The position numbers and the translations under genes are program-made. Below the pieces are notes generated by a model. It had not been told where the DNA came from, ran no database searches, and saw only the letters and a list, made by a program, of their open reading frames with translations. DNA of 64,000 nt from Fodinicola feengrottensis. Lineage in GTDB: Bacteria; Actinomycetota; Actinomycetes; Mycobacteriales; HKI-0501. Location of the stretch: positions 39,838 to 103,837 of the forward strand of contig NZ_WOTO01000032.1 of the NCBI RefSeq assembly GCF_010993775.1, in the 5' to 3' direction. This document shows, one piece after another, positions 1 through 7,947 of this stretch (positions are counted from its first letter, which is position 1; every line of letters begins with the position of its first letter).

Positions 1-1
1 C

Positions 2-172
2 CATTCCAACTATCCCGCCGACCCGGTCTACCACCAGGAGCTAGCCGACCTGGCCGACCTGCTCCCGCACCACACCACCACCCCACCCCGAACGCCGCCT
101 CCGAGTCATCCATTAAGTGGGTGCGGCGCGAAATTGTCGTACGTGTCTGTTTTTCTTTCCCCCTCCCTTTGA
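2..172 (+). CDS. 3' end of an unrecognised gene, cut by the window edge
   Basis: An open frame enters from the left edge and reads about 57 residues to a TGA at 170-172. The first 40 residues (with YPADPVYHQELADLADLLPH) look like normal high-GC coding sequence and end in a Pro/Thr-rich stretch. The last 17 residues are encoded by the left arm of the family-1 repeat that starts at 119, so the repeat supplies the stop codon, or the true stop was lost by an indel. No domain is recognisable from this fragment. Confidence 0.35.
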   Translation, partial: HSNYPADPVYHQELADLADLLPHHTTTPPRTPPPSHPLSGCGAKLSYVSVFLSPSL

Positions 173-304
173 ACGGGCGGGGGGGTGGGTTGAGAGGTGG
201 ACTCTAATTTTTAGTTGAACATTGGTCCTCGAACCCGCCCCCCACCCGTCACTGGGTGGGGGCAAATCTGCCGGAGGGGTACGACAGTTTTTCGCGCCGC
301 ACCC
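119..304. repeat. Family-1 intergenic repeat, inverted dimer (copy 1)
   Basis: The element starts GGGTGCGGCGCGAAA and ends TTTCGCGCCGCACCC, so its ends are inverted repeats; TGTCGTAC and GTACGACA follow inside them. Each half holds a G/C hairpin (CCCCCTCCC..GGGCGGGGG on the left, CCCACCCGTCACTGGGTGGGGG on the right) followed by GTGGGTT-GAG-type sequence. It is therefore two copies of one unit of about 90 bp placed head to head. It lies between two converging 3' ends. Near-identical copies are at 9298 and 27664; single units occur elsewhere in the window. Confidence 0.9.
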
Positions 305-317
305 TATGTAGAGCTGT

Positions 318-336
318 ACAATCGGACTCCGATTGT
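318..336. repeat. 19-bp palindrome ACAATCGGA-n-TCCGATTGT (copy 1)
   Basis: Perfect 9-bp arms around one base, directly beyond the end of the family-1 dimer and joined to it by CTATGTAGAGCTG. The same junction and palindrome recur at 27850-27887, and the bare palindrome recurs at 39506. No T-tract follows, so it is not a typical intrinsic terminator. Confidence 0.75.
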
Positions 337-353
337 GACGACCGGAAAGCTGG

Positions 354-1125
354 TCAGGCGTAGGTGCGCATGAGGGACAGGACGGCCTCGGCGTCGGGGC
401 CGTCGGCGTGTACGGGGACCTCGTCGGGGGTGGCGCGGCGGCCGGCGATCGCGCATACGTCGGCGGCGGTGCCGTGGACGACCGTCAGGGCCGCGGCGTC
501 GGCGCCGAAATCCCAGCGGGAGCCGTTTGGCGCGGTCAGCTCGAAGGCCACCGGTCCGGTGAGGGTGAGGTCGGCGCGCGCGAAGGCGTAGGGAATCGTG
601 CGCCAAGCCAGCCGCGCGATGTGCCAGAGCCGGTCGGTCGGCGGCAGCGGCCGGCCAAGCGCGTCGGCCACGTCGCCGGTGTGGATCCAGCACTCGGAGA
701 GTCGGGTGGTGGTGAGCGTACGGGTGCTCAGCCAGCCGGTGACCCACTGCAGCCGGCCGCGATCGTCGCTGTTCAGCAACGCGTTTCCGGACACCGGTGG
801 CAGCGCCCTGCCAGCGCTGGAAAACATCCTTGCCGGGCGCGTCCCGATCCCGCGCCACCATCTGGCCCACCATGTCGTCGACGGTGACGGCACTCGTCAT
901 CGGGTGGCCGAGCATCGCGGCACCGGCCTCCAGGAACCGGCCGCCGGCGCTGGCCAGCGCCAGCTCGTCGGTCTGCGCCAGGTGCAGGACGACATCGGAC
1001 ACCGTCCAGCCCACACACCGGGTCGGTGCGGACCAGCCTTCGTCGTTCAGCGGGGCGAGAAGGCCGGCCAGCTCGTCGTGTTGCGCGCGCAGCGCGTCGA
1101 CGATAGCCGCGAGATCGGAGTCCAT
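354..1125 (-). CDS. TIGR03084/maleylpyruvate isomerase-like DinB-fold protein (frameshifted)
   Basis: The N-terminal half (LAAIVDALRAQHDELAGLLAPL, then WSAPTRCVGWTVSDVVLHLAQTD) has the DinB-like four-helix pattern with the metal-binding His of this family. The C-terminal half (LSECWIHTGDVADALG and later VAFELTAPNGSRWDFG) matches the second domain of TIGR03084 proteins. A frameshift near 770 separates the halves; joining them gives about 257 residues, the usual length. Members are thought to be metal-dependent, thiol-cofactor enzymes; the substrate here is unknown. It converges on the family-1 repeat at 119-304. Confidence 0.75.
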
Positions 1126-1204
1126 AAGACCTACTTTCCAGCCGTACGAGCCGCCCGCGCAAGGACTCCCGCGCTGCCCGTACGGTCAACCTCCAGGGCA
1201 GCGG

Positions 1205-1630
1205 CTATCCGGTGGGGCGGGTCCGCAGCTCGGTGACGTACTCCGTCGGGGCGCCGCCGGCCTCGGCGGCCTCGGCGAGCTGGTTCAGATACTGCGGGGT
1301 GGGTAGGCCGCCCTCGTAGTGCGGCGACACATACCACCAGGCGAGCTGAGCGCCTTCCAGCGTCTGGACGCGCACCTTGATCTTCTGCTCCATGCCGGAC
1401 TCGGCCTTCTCCCAGGCGTCCAACGTCGGCTCGTCCTGCGGGCTCACGTCGTAGATCGTCACGAAGACCTGCTCAGCGGCGGCTTCCACGACAGTGGCGC
1501 TGACCGGGACACCGCCGAAGGTCAAGCGCCAGCCCGTTACCCAGCCGGAGCCGGCGACCGGCGACCGCGGGCAGCGCTCCAGCATCCGGGCGGGGTCGAG
1601 GTTCGGACCGTAGGCGGCGTACAGCGGCAT
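1205..1630 (-). CDS. Gamma-glutamylcyclotransferase (AIG2-like) protein
   Basis: About 141 residues starting MPLYAAYGPNLDPARM, which fits the N-terminal YGSN-type loop of the AIG2/GGCT fold, with a Pro in place of the usual Ser. The acidic region DAWEKAESGM is where the catalytic Glu of the family lies. An in-frame ATG further upstream (1687) exists, but the fold begins at the chosen start. The family releases 5-oxoproline from gamma-glutamyl amines or peptides; the real substrate is not predictable. The gene is intact and divergent from the flavoprotein gene at 1705. Confidence 0.75.
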   Translation of the reverse strand: MPLYAAYGPNLDPARMLERCPRSPVAGSGWVTGWRLTFGGVPVSATVVEAAAEQVFVTIYDVSPQDEPTLDAWEKAESGMEQKIKVRVQTLEGAQLAWWYVSPHYEGGLPTPQYLNQLAEAAEAGGAPTEYVTELRTRPTG

Positions 1631-1704
1631 GGTCGCCACACTAGTGCGAGACAATGCGTGCATCGCGTACGCATCGCCGAACAGCACTGGAGGGCCAGGT
1701 CAAG

Positions 1705-3080
1705 TGACCCGGATCGTGATCATCGGAGGGGGACCGGCCGGGTACGAGGCGGCCCTGGTGGCGGCTCAGCTGGGTGGGCAGGGTGACCATCGTGGAGGCC
1801 GAGGCGGTCGGTGGTGCCTGCGTGGTGGCCGACTGTGTGCCGAGCAAGACGTTCATCGCGTCTTCGGACGTGGCGACCAGCCTGCGGCACGGCTCCGCGC
1901 TGGGCATCAACGGCACGCTGGCGGGGCGTGTCGACGTCGATCTAGCGGCGGTCCACGCGCGCGTACGAGACCTCGCGAAGGCGCAGTCGCGCGACATCGG
2001 CGACGGCCTCGTTTCGCACGGCGTAAGGATCCTGAACGGCACCGCCCAGTTGCGGACCGGCAACCCGCACGTGGTGGAGGTCGAGGGCGGCGAGTCGCTG
2101 GAAGCCGACATCGTGCTCATCGCGACCGGCGCGACGCCCAGGGTCGTCCGGGGCGCCGAGCCGGACGGGGAGCGGATCCTGACCTGGCGGCAGGTGTATG
2201 ACCTGAAGGAACTGCCCGAGCATTTGGTGGTGATCGGCTCCGGGGTCACCGGCGCCGAGTTCGCCAGTGCATACCTGGCCATGGGGGTGCCGGTGACACT
2301 GGTGTCCAGCCGCGACCGGGTGATGCCGCACGAGGATCGGGACGCCGCCGAACACATCGAGAACGTTTTTACCAGGCAGGGCATGGCAATCTTGTCCAAT
2401 GCGCGTGCGGATGCCGTCAGGCGTATCGAGAACGGCGTTCGCGTGGAGCTGCAGGACGGTCGCGTTATCGAGGCCAGTCACGCACTGATGACGGTCGGAT
2501 CAGTGCCCAATACTGCCGGTCTGGCGGAGGCCGGTGTCGAGCTTGACGACCGCGATTTCGTTGCGGTGGACCGGGTTTCCCGTACGTCCGTGCGTGGGGT
2601 TTATGCGGCCGGCGACTGTACGGGCGTGCTCATGCTCGCTTCCGTCGCGGCCATGCAGGGGCGAATTGCCATGTGGCACGCGCTCGGTGAGGCGGTGCAG
2701 CCGCTGCGCCGGCAGACCGTTGCCGCGAATGTGTTCACTGACCCCGAAATCGCGTCGGTCGGCCTCGGTCAGTCGTCGGTGAGGAGGCGGGTGCGGTGCC
2801 GGCCCGTTCGGTGACTCTTCCGCTGGCGACCAACGCGCGCGCCAAAATGATGGGCCTCACGGACGGTTTCGTGAAGCTGTTCTGCCGGCCGGCTTCCGGT
2901 CTGGTGATCGGCGGTGTGGTAGTCGCGCCGCGGGCCAGCGAGCTGATCCTGCCGATCGCGATGGCGGTGGAGAACCATCTGACGGTCAACCAGATCGCGC
3001 AGTCTTTTTCGATCTATCCGTCACTTTCCGGCTCGATCACCGAGTCGGCCCGGCAACTCATGCAACCTGAATTTGATTAA
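1705..3080 (+). CDS. lpdA: NAD(P)H-quinone dehydrogenase, LpdA type (frameshifted twice)
   Basis: Flavin disulfide reductase family, with VIIGGGPAGYEAAL (FAD) at the start, GGACVVADCVPSKTFIAS about residue 40, VVIGSGVTGAEFAS (NAD) mid-protein and GVYAAGDCTG for the second FAD contact. It resembles mycobacterial Rv3303c, a quinone reductase, rather than lipoamide dehydrogenase. The C-terminal His-Glu pair of lipoamide dehydrogenases is missing (YPSLSGSITESARQL), yet both Cys of the redox pair (C-x4-C) are present. GTG start at 1705 follows GGAGGG. Frameshifts near 1783 (an extra G in CAGGG) and near 2790. Its stop abuts the converging response regulator. Confidence 0.85.
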
Positions 3081-3756
3081 TCAGGTTTCGAAGCGATAGC
3101 CGAGGCCGGGCTCGGTGACGAAATAACGGGGGTGGGTGTGGTCCGGCTCTAGTTTTCGCCGCAGTTGGGCGATGTAGACCCGTAGGTAATTTGTTTCGGT
3201 GCCATATTGTGGACCCCACACCTCGCGAAGCAGCTGGCGTTGGCCGACGAGTTTGCCGCGGTGGCGTACCAGGGTGGCCAGGATGTGCCATTCGGTGGGC
3301 GTCAGCCGCACTTCGCCGGCGCTGGTGGTGACGCGTTTCGCGGCCAGGTCGATGGTGAAGTCGGGGGTGCTGATGGTCGGCGCTTCGTCGCCGGCGGCGC
3401 GCGCGGCGCAGCGCGGCGCGCATCCGGGCCAGCAACTCGTCCATGCCGAAAGGCTTGGTCACGTAGTCGTCGGCGCCGGCATCCAGAGCGGCCACTTTCT
3501 CGGCCTGTTCGGTACGGGCGGACAGCACGATGATCGGGACGGTCGTCCAGCCGCGCAGCCCACGAACCACGTCGACGCCGTCGATGTCCGGCAGACCGAG
3601 GTCGACGATAACCAGATCCGGTTGCCGCTTGGCGGCGAGGTCCAGGCCGGTACGACCATCCTCGGCGACCTCAACGTCGTAGCCGCGCGCCTTGAGGTTC
3701 ACCCGCAGCGCGCGGCGGAGTTGGGCCTCGTCGTCGACCACCAGCACGGTGTCCAT
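3081..3756 (-). CDS. OmpR/KdpE-family response regulator (frameshifted)
   Basis: A receiver domain begins MDTVLVVDDEAQL with the acidic pair; the phospho-acceptor Asp is in VIVDLGLPDIDG and the conserved Lys in YVTKPF. The C-terminal winged helix is clear (VRLTPTEWHILATLVRHRGK, then ETNYLRVYIAQLRRKLEPD, ending GLGYRFET), as in KdpE. A frameshift near 3400, in a GC-rich run, splits the linker; restored length is about 225 residues. No sensor kinase or kdp genes lie beside it, so it is an orphan here. It is divergent from the DUF3159 gene, with 111 bp between. Confidence 0.85.
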
Positions 3757-3867
3757 CCCGCCATTGTGCTCGTCACCTCCGCAAAAACGCCGGCAGTGGC
3801 CATCGTCACGAGCCGCGTTTGGAGGCCGGACGCCCCGTCCGCGCCGGATTAGGGCAGGCTTGGCTGG

Positions 3868-4539
3868 GTGGAGACATCTAGCGCGCGGGACGACCAGTCG
3901 CTGGCGTCGTTGCTGGGCGGGCGTACGGCGTCGATCGATGCCACTTTGCCGCCGGTCGCGTTTGTCGCGGGCTGGTTGCTGTCCGGCCGGTCGGTAGCGA
4001 TCGGTGCGGTGGTCGCGATCGTGATCGGGCTGGCGGTCGCCGGTTTCCGGCTCGCTCGCGGCAACCGACCCAGAGCGGTGCTGATCGGCCTCCTCGGCGT
4101 CTGTGTGGCCGCGCTCATCGCGCTCTACACCGGTCGCGCGGCCGACTTTTTCCTGCTGCAGTTGGCAAGCAACGGTGCCAGCGCCCTCGCCTGGGCGATC
4201 AGCATCGTGTTTCGCTGGCCGCTGCTCGGTGTCATCGTTGGCCTGCTGCTCGGCCAGAAAACCCGGTGGCGCAAGGACCGGGCCTTGATGCGCGCGTACT
4301 CGCTGGCCTCGTGGATCTGGGTCCTGCAGTACGTCATCAGGGTCGCTGTCTTCGGCGTGTTCTATGCGATGCAGGCCGTCGTTCCGCTGCTGGTGGCCCG
4401 GGTGGCGCTCAGCTGGCCGCTGATCGTGCTCTGCCTGTTGGTCAGCGGTTGGGTGCTGCGCCAGACGCTGCCGGCCGGCCATCCAGGTTTCCGCAAACCG
4501 CAGATCGTGGAGATTCAGCAGGCGCCGGACGCGGCCTAA
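3868..4539 (+). CDS. DUF3159 family integral membrane protein
   Basis: 223 residues with a short acidic N-terminus (LASLLGGRTASIDATLPPVAF, typical of DUF3159) and about six hydrophobic spans, including FRWPLLGVIVGLLLGQ. The motif-rich loop KTRWRKDRALMRAYSLASWIW is characteristic of the family. Function is unknown; in actinobacteria the gene is often near tRNA-modification or DUF3710 genes, which are not present here. GTG start. Its stop overlaps the stop of the converging Rv3235-family gene by 4 bp. Intact. Confidence 0.8.
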   Translation: METSSARDDQSLASLLGGRTASIDATLPPVAFVAGWLLSGRSVAIGAVVAIVIGLAVAGFRLARGNRPRAVLIGLLGVCVAALIALYTGRAADFFLLQLASNGASALAWAISIVFRWPLLGVIVGLLLGQKTRWRKDRALMRAYSLASWIWVLQYVIRVAVFGVFYAMQAVVPLLVARVALSWPLIVLCLLVSGWVLRQTLPAGHPGFRKPQIVEIQQAPDAA

Positions 4540-5188
4540 AGCAGCTGCAGGACGGTACACCGCCAGCGGCCGTCCATGCCTTCCAACCGGAGCGCGATCG
4601 CTCGGCACCGAGGGCCGTACGAGACGATCGCGCAGGCCTCGGCCACTCCGTCGATCGGCTCGTTGACGTGCACACTGCGGACCTGGCCGGGGATCCGACC
4701 GGCCTGCCGCTGGGTCGGCAGGTGCGCGGCGGCCGAGGAGGCCAGTCGGGTCAGCAGGCCGGCGTACGTACGCTGCGAGGTCACCGCATCGGCATCAGCT
4801 GCTGCACCGGCCGGCGGCCGGCCATCACCTCGACCACCGCCTGGGTGAACCGGGTGGCGAACTGGCGCGGGCAGGGCAGGTCGTCGCGCGGGGTCCGCTG
4901 TGGAGCGAAGATCGGGTCGTTGCTCGGGCGACCGGCCGGCGCGTCCACCTCGAAGGGCAGCTGGTCGGCGTGGATCTCGTAGCCGAGTCCGTCGACCCGC
5001 GGCGGCTCGATCAGCCGCAGTGCGCGGAAGGGGCGGGTCTCGGCGTAGTCGATCGGACTGTACGGCGGCTCGCTGCACGGCGCCGGCCGGATCTGGATGC
5101 GTCCAACAGCGTGCCGTGAGGTGTGGTGCTGGCCTGCCGGGCGGTATTTCTGCGTTGACACGGGGCTGCTGGCCGGCGATCGACTCAT
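4536..5188 (-). CDS. Rv3235 family protein (frameshifted)
   Basis: Restored length is about 217 residues. The N-terminal third is Pro/Arg-rich and disordered; the C-terminal domain carries FATRFTQAVVEVMAGRRPVQQL, then after a frameshift near 4785 RTYAGLLTRLASS and VHVNEPIDGVAEACAIVSYG, the pattern of actinobacterial Rv3235 proteins, whose role is unknown. ATG at 5188 overlaps the LysM gene stop (ATGA), so the two are translationally coupled. In relatives this pair sits with the HTH/SAF/CpaE-like genes, as it does here. Confidence 0.8.
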
Positions 5189-5826
5189 GACCCGCTCCCG
5201 TTCCGGCTGGTCGGCGGCCGGAGCCGCTGACCAGGCCGGATGATGTCGGGGTTCGGGCCGATCAGCTGTCGGTTGGCGGCCCACCAGCGCGGCCATTCGA
5301 CGGCTATGGCCGGTCGGCTCGGGTGCTGAAGGCGCGCGGCCGCGATGCTCCAGAGGCTGTCTCCGGGGCGTACGACGACGGTCCGCGGCGGGGTGGTCGC
5401 GGGCTGTCGAGGTGTCGGCGCGTTCATCTTGGGTAAGACGGCGCTGACACGCGGTGATGACACGAAACCGGACTGTTGATTCGCGTCCGGTCCGCGCGGG
5501 TCCAGGACGGCCGCGGTGGTGCCCGCCGGCGCGGCGGCCGCCGGGGTCAGCGGAGCGAGAACGATGCCGACTCCGAGCGTGCCGACCAGCAGCTGGCGTA
5601 CGGCGGCCGGCACGACCAGGGCCTGCACCGCTCGGGTGGCTCGCCCGATGGGACCAGGGAGGACGCTCGCCGTCGCCACCGCCAGACAGGTGAGCCACCA
5701 GCCGTATGCGGCCACCGCTAGGGCGTCTACCAGCGATAACAGTGGATCGTCGGGCCCGGCGCACTCGTACAGGACTACCCCCACAGCAGCTGCCGTGACG
5801 ATGAGTAAGACCGCTCTTCGTGTCAT
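5185..5826 (-). CDS. Membrane protein with C-terminal LysM domain
   Basis: 213 residues. The N-terminus has a hydrophobic span (VLLIVTAAAVGVVLYE), a second at about 35-55 and a third at about 80-105, then a Pro-rich linker. A LysM domain covers about residues 148-205 (TVVVRPGDSLWSIAAARL, then ANRQLIGPNPDIIRPGQRL). The expected role is peptidoglycan binding outside the membrane. It is first in an operon with the Rv3235-family gene and is divergent from the 5910 gene across an AT-rich promoter region. Intact. Confidence 0.8.
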   Translation of the reverse strand: MTRRAVLLIVTAAAVGVVLYECAGPDDPLLSLVDALAVAAYGWWLTCLAVATASVLPGPIGRATRAVQALVVPAAVRQLLVGTLGVGIVLAPLTPAAAAPAGTTAAVLDPRGPDANQQSGFVSSPRVSAVLPKMNAPTPRQPATTPPRTVVVRPGDSLWSIAAARLQHPSRPAIAVEWPRWWAANRQLIGPNPDIIRPGQRLRPPTSRNGSGS

Positions 5827-5909
5827 TTGATCCCCGATTCGTTCATTTGCTTGTGTTTGCTTTTGTAAGCTATCGTTTACGCTAAGTCAAGCGGTTTGGC
5901 GTAAATGGG
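5827..5909. promoter_or_regulatory. AT-rich divergent promoter region with inverted repeat
   Basis: The gap between the LysM gene and the 5910 gene is far richer in A/T than its surroundings and holds TTTACGC (5876-5882) and GCGTAAA (5899-5905) as inverted arms. The position suits an operator for both genes; the BldC-like HTH protein encoded at 6741 is a plausible, untested binder. Confidence 0.45.
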
Positions 5910-6497
5910 ATGTACGGTGAGCGAGTGCGCGAATCGGATGCGGGTCGCTGGGAGCGGCTGTTCGCCGATCTCGAAGACCAGGCCGATGCCCTCGAACGCG
6001 CCGAAGAAGCAGCTCAGGTGGGCGACCGGGTGCGGGCCGAGGTGGGTGACGTGCGGCTCTACGACCGACTGCGGGCTGCGGTCGGCCAGCAGCTCGCGCT
6101 GACCGTGCGGGGCGCTGGCGCGGTGGCCGGAGCGTTACTGGAAGTCGGGCCTGACTGGCTGTTGCTTGGCGAGCCGTACGAGCGGGAGGTTCTGGTGCCG
6201 TTCGCCGCGGTCACGTCGGTGGGCGGGTTGGGCCGGCACTCGGCCGCGCCCGGTTCGCAGGGGCGGGTGGCGGCCCGGCTGACGCTGCGATGGGCGCTGC
6301 GGCGGCTGGCGCGGGACCGAGCCGCGGTCTGCGTTTTCCTCGCCGACGGCTGTCAGCTCGGCGGCACCGTGGACCGGGTGGGCGCGGATTTTGTGGAACT
6401 CGCCGAACATCCGGCCGGCGAGCCGCGGCGGGCATCGGCCGTACGCGGGGTGCGCGCTGTGCCGCTGCACGCCCTGGCGCTGATCCGCCGCCCTTGA
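5910..6497 (+). CDS. Conserved hypothetical protein, possible small-barrel fold
   Basis: 195 residues. The first 40 are charged and helical (ERLFADLEDQADALERAEEA). The middle, LALTVRGAGAVAGALLEVGPDWLLLGE, alternates like the five-stranded Sm-like or SH3-like barrels that read hydrophobic-Gly-x-hydrophobic, and a second similar block follows (VFLADGCQLGGTVDRVGADFVELAEH). No catalytic motif is visible. It sits beside the Rv3235/LysM/HTH block, suggesting a linked role. I do not recognise a named family. ATG at 5910; an in-frame GTG at 5925 is possible. Confidence 0.6.
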   Translation: MYGERVRESDAGRWERLFADLEDQADALERAEEAAQVGDRVRAEVGDVRLYDRLRAAVGQQLALTVRGAGAVAGALLEVGPDWLLLGEPYEREVLVPFAAVTSVGGLGRHSAAPGSQGRVAARLTLRWALRRLARDRAAVCVFLADGCQLGGTVDRVGADFVELAEHPAGEPRRASAVRGVRAVPLHALALIRRP

Positions 6498-6527
6498 CCC
6501 GGTCTACTCGCCGAAGGTGCGATACAC

Positions 6528-6585
6528 GGGTGGGGGTGATCTTGCGGGCTGGGCACGACAGTTTTTTGGCGACCAAGGGCAGTTG
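6528..6585 (-). repeat. Decayed family-1 repeat unit
   Basis: GGGTGGGGGTGATCTTGC followed by GGGCACGACAGTTTTTTGGCG aligns with the right half of the family-1 dimers (GGGTGGGGGCAAATCTGCC, then GGGGTACGACAGTTTTTCGCG). The hairpin partner and the terminal CGCACC are lost. It follows the stop of the 5910 gene and ends shortly before the MITE at 6604. Confidence 0.55.
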
Positions 6586-6603
6586 TGAAGCTTTGCTAAC
6601 GAG

Positions 6604-6772
6604 CTAGGGCGTGTCTCCTAACCCCAGGCGGCGAGGGCCGAGCCCAAGCGTCGGCTGCCGGCACCGGGCGATCACCCCCATACAACAACGGTATGAAGGT
6701 GACCGCCCGGCACCGGCAGCCGACGCTTGGATCTCGACCCTCATCCACCTGGAATTAGGAGACACGCCCTAG
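6604..6772. mobile_element. 169-bp snapback MITE
   Basis: Perfect 18-bp terminal inverted repeats, CTAGGGCGTGTCTCCTAA (6604-6621) and its complement (6755-6772). The interior is also palindromic: CCAAGCGTCGGCTGCCGG on one side pairs with the matching arm near 6715-6730, and CATAC..GTATG closes the tip. There is no coding capacity. The outermost CTAG (or its central TA) is present at both ends and may be the target duplication. It interrupts the 3' end of the HTH gene. The transposase that moves it is not in this window. Confidence 0.85.
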
Positions 6773-7010
6773 TCGGACTCGGCGTCCTCGCGCGTTCGAT
6801 GAGCGGGTTTTCTCGTACCCAGTCGGCGGTCTGGGAGTATTGGCGGTCGATGTACGCCTCAAGTTTGGTGCGCTCGACCCGCCACTGGCCGCGGCCGCCG
6901 ACCTTGATGGCCTCCAGTTCGCCGCTGCGGACGAGGGCATACGCCTGGGAGGCGGAGATGTTGAGGGTGTCGGCCACATCCGCCAGCAAAAGGAACCGTT
7001 CGGAACTCAT
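6741..7010 (-). CDS. BldC-like/excisionase-family HTH protein, 3' end replaced by MITE
   Basis: MSSERFLLLADVADTLNISASQAYALVRSGELEAIKVGGRGQWRVERTKLEAYI is the MerR-like winged-helix domain of small BldC/HTH_17 proteins (about 70 residues). The last nine codons, RACLLIPGG plus stop, come from the MITE at 6604-6772, so the native C-terminus was lost or extended. The DNA-binding domain itself is intact. ATG at 7010 is preferred over an in-frame GTG at 7019. In relatives this regulator accompanies the SAF and CpaE-like genes, as here, where it is divergent from them. Confidence 0.8.
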   Translation of the reverse strand: MSSERFLLLADVADTLNISASQAYALVRSGELEAIKVGGRGQWRVERTKLEAYIDRQYSQTADWVRENPLIERARTPSPTRACLLIPGG

Positions 7011-7176
7011 TGTCCCCACCTGCCTTCGATAACCTCAGTGTGCCAGTGTTCGCGCCCATTTGCCGTCATTGACGTGGGCCGTGTTGGGGCATTGCCGAGA
7101 GGCCGACAAATAGGGCAAAATGTTCCCCAGCGCGTTCGGCTGGTTGCGGTGGGTGAAAATCGCGAGGGGGTGCGGC

Positions 7177-7947
7177 ATGTCCGGTGCGGTGCCACCGGAC
7201 TCGCCGCCGGCCACCCGGCTGCGCCGGCCGTCGTGGCTGGATCTGCGGTTGGTGGGTGGGGTGTTGCTGGTCCTGGTCGCGGTGCTGGTCGGCGGCCGGG
7301 TGCTTGCCTCGGCGGACCAGGCCGTGCAGGTTTGGGCCGTACAAGCGGACCTCGCGGCTGGTACGACGCTCGGCGCCGGTGACTTGCGGACCGTACGGGT
7401 GCAGCTCTACGACTCGGCGGCAAGCTATCTCGCGGTGGCGGCCTCGCCGGTCGGCCGGACGTTGCTGCGCGCGCTGTCTGCTGGTGACCTGCTCCCGCGC
7501 AGCGCGCTGGGCGAGACTCCGGCCGGGAGCCTGGTCTCGATTCCGGTGTCACCGCAGCATGTGCCGGGGTCGCTGAGAGCCGGTCAGCGGATCGATGTTT
7601 ACGCCACCGCGAAGCCGGCGGCCGGGGCGGTGGCCAAGACCGCCCGCGTACTAGCCGGCGTGACCGTCCAGCAGGTCCGGGTGCCGGACGCCGGCGTGCT
7701 GTCCAGCACCGCGCAGGTCGCGGTGGTCGTACGCATCGACGACAGCGCGGCGATGTCGCTGGTGGCGGCGATGCGGACGGCCGATCTGGACATCGCCATC
7801 GCGCCGCCGGACCGACGGGGCCCGGTGTCGACGGCCGCGCTGCCGGTCCCGGTGCCACCGACCCCGGAACAGCCGGACTATGCCTCGCCGGAGCCGATCG
7901 ACTCCGCCTCGGCGAGCGTGTCGCCCAGTCCGCGCGAGTCGCGATGA
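7177..7947 (+). CDS. SAF domain protein, CpaB/RcpC-like
   Basis: 256 residues: one N-terminal membrane span (LRLVGGVLLVLVAVLVGGRVL) and then an extracytoplasmic SAF domain (VQADLAAGTTLGAGDLRTVRVQL, then ALSAGDLLPRSAL), as in CpaB/RcpC pilus periplasmic proteins and flagellar FlgA. The tail is Pro/Ser-rich. The ATG at 7177 follows GAGGGGG. Its stop overlaps the CpaE-like start (ATGA). A pilus or surface-secretion role is inferred from the fold and partner only; the tad operon is 27 kb away. Confidence 0.75.
   Translation: MSGAVPPDSPPATRLRRPSWLDLRLVGGVLLVLVAVLVGGRVLASADQAVQVWAVQADLAAGTTLGAGDLRTVRVQLYDSAASYLAVAASPVGRTLLRALSAGDLLPRSALGETPAGSLVSIPVSPQHVPGSLRAGQRIDVYATAKPAAGAVAKTARVLAGVTVQQVRVPDAGVLSSTAQVAVVVRIDDSAAMSLVAAMRTADLDIAIAPPDRRGPVSTAALPVPVPPTPEQPDYASPEPIDSASASVSPSPRESR

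Noticed and set aside
119..304. Family-1 elements as simple Rho-independent terminators
   Set aside because: The hairpins could terminate transcription, but inverted dimers with conserved outer ends, one copy between tandem genes far from a stop, and strong sequence identity among copies fit a repeat family better.
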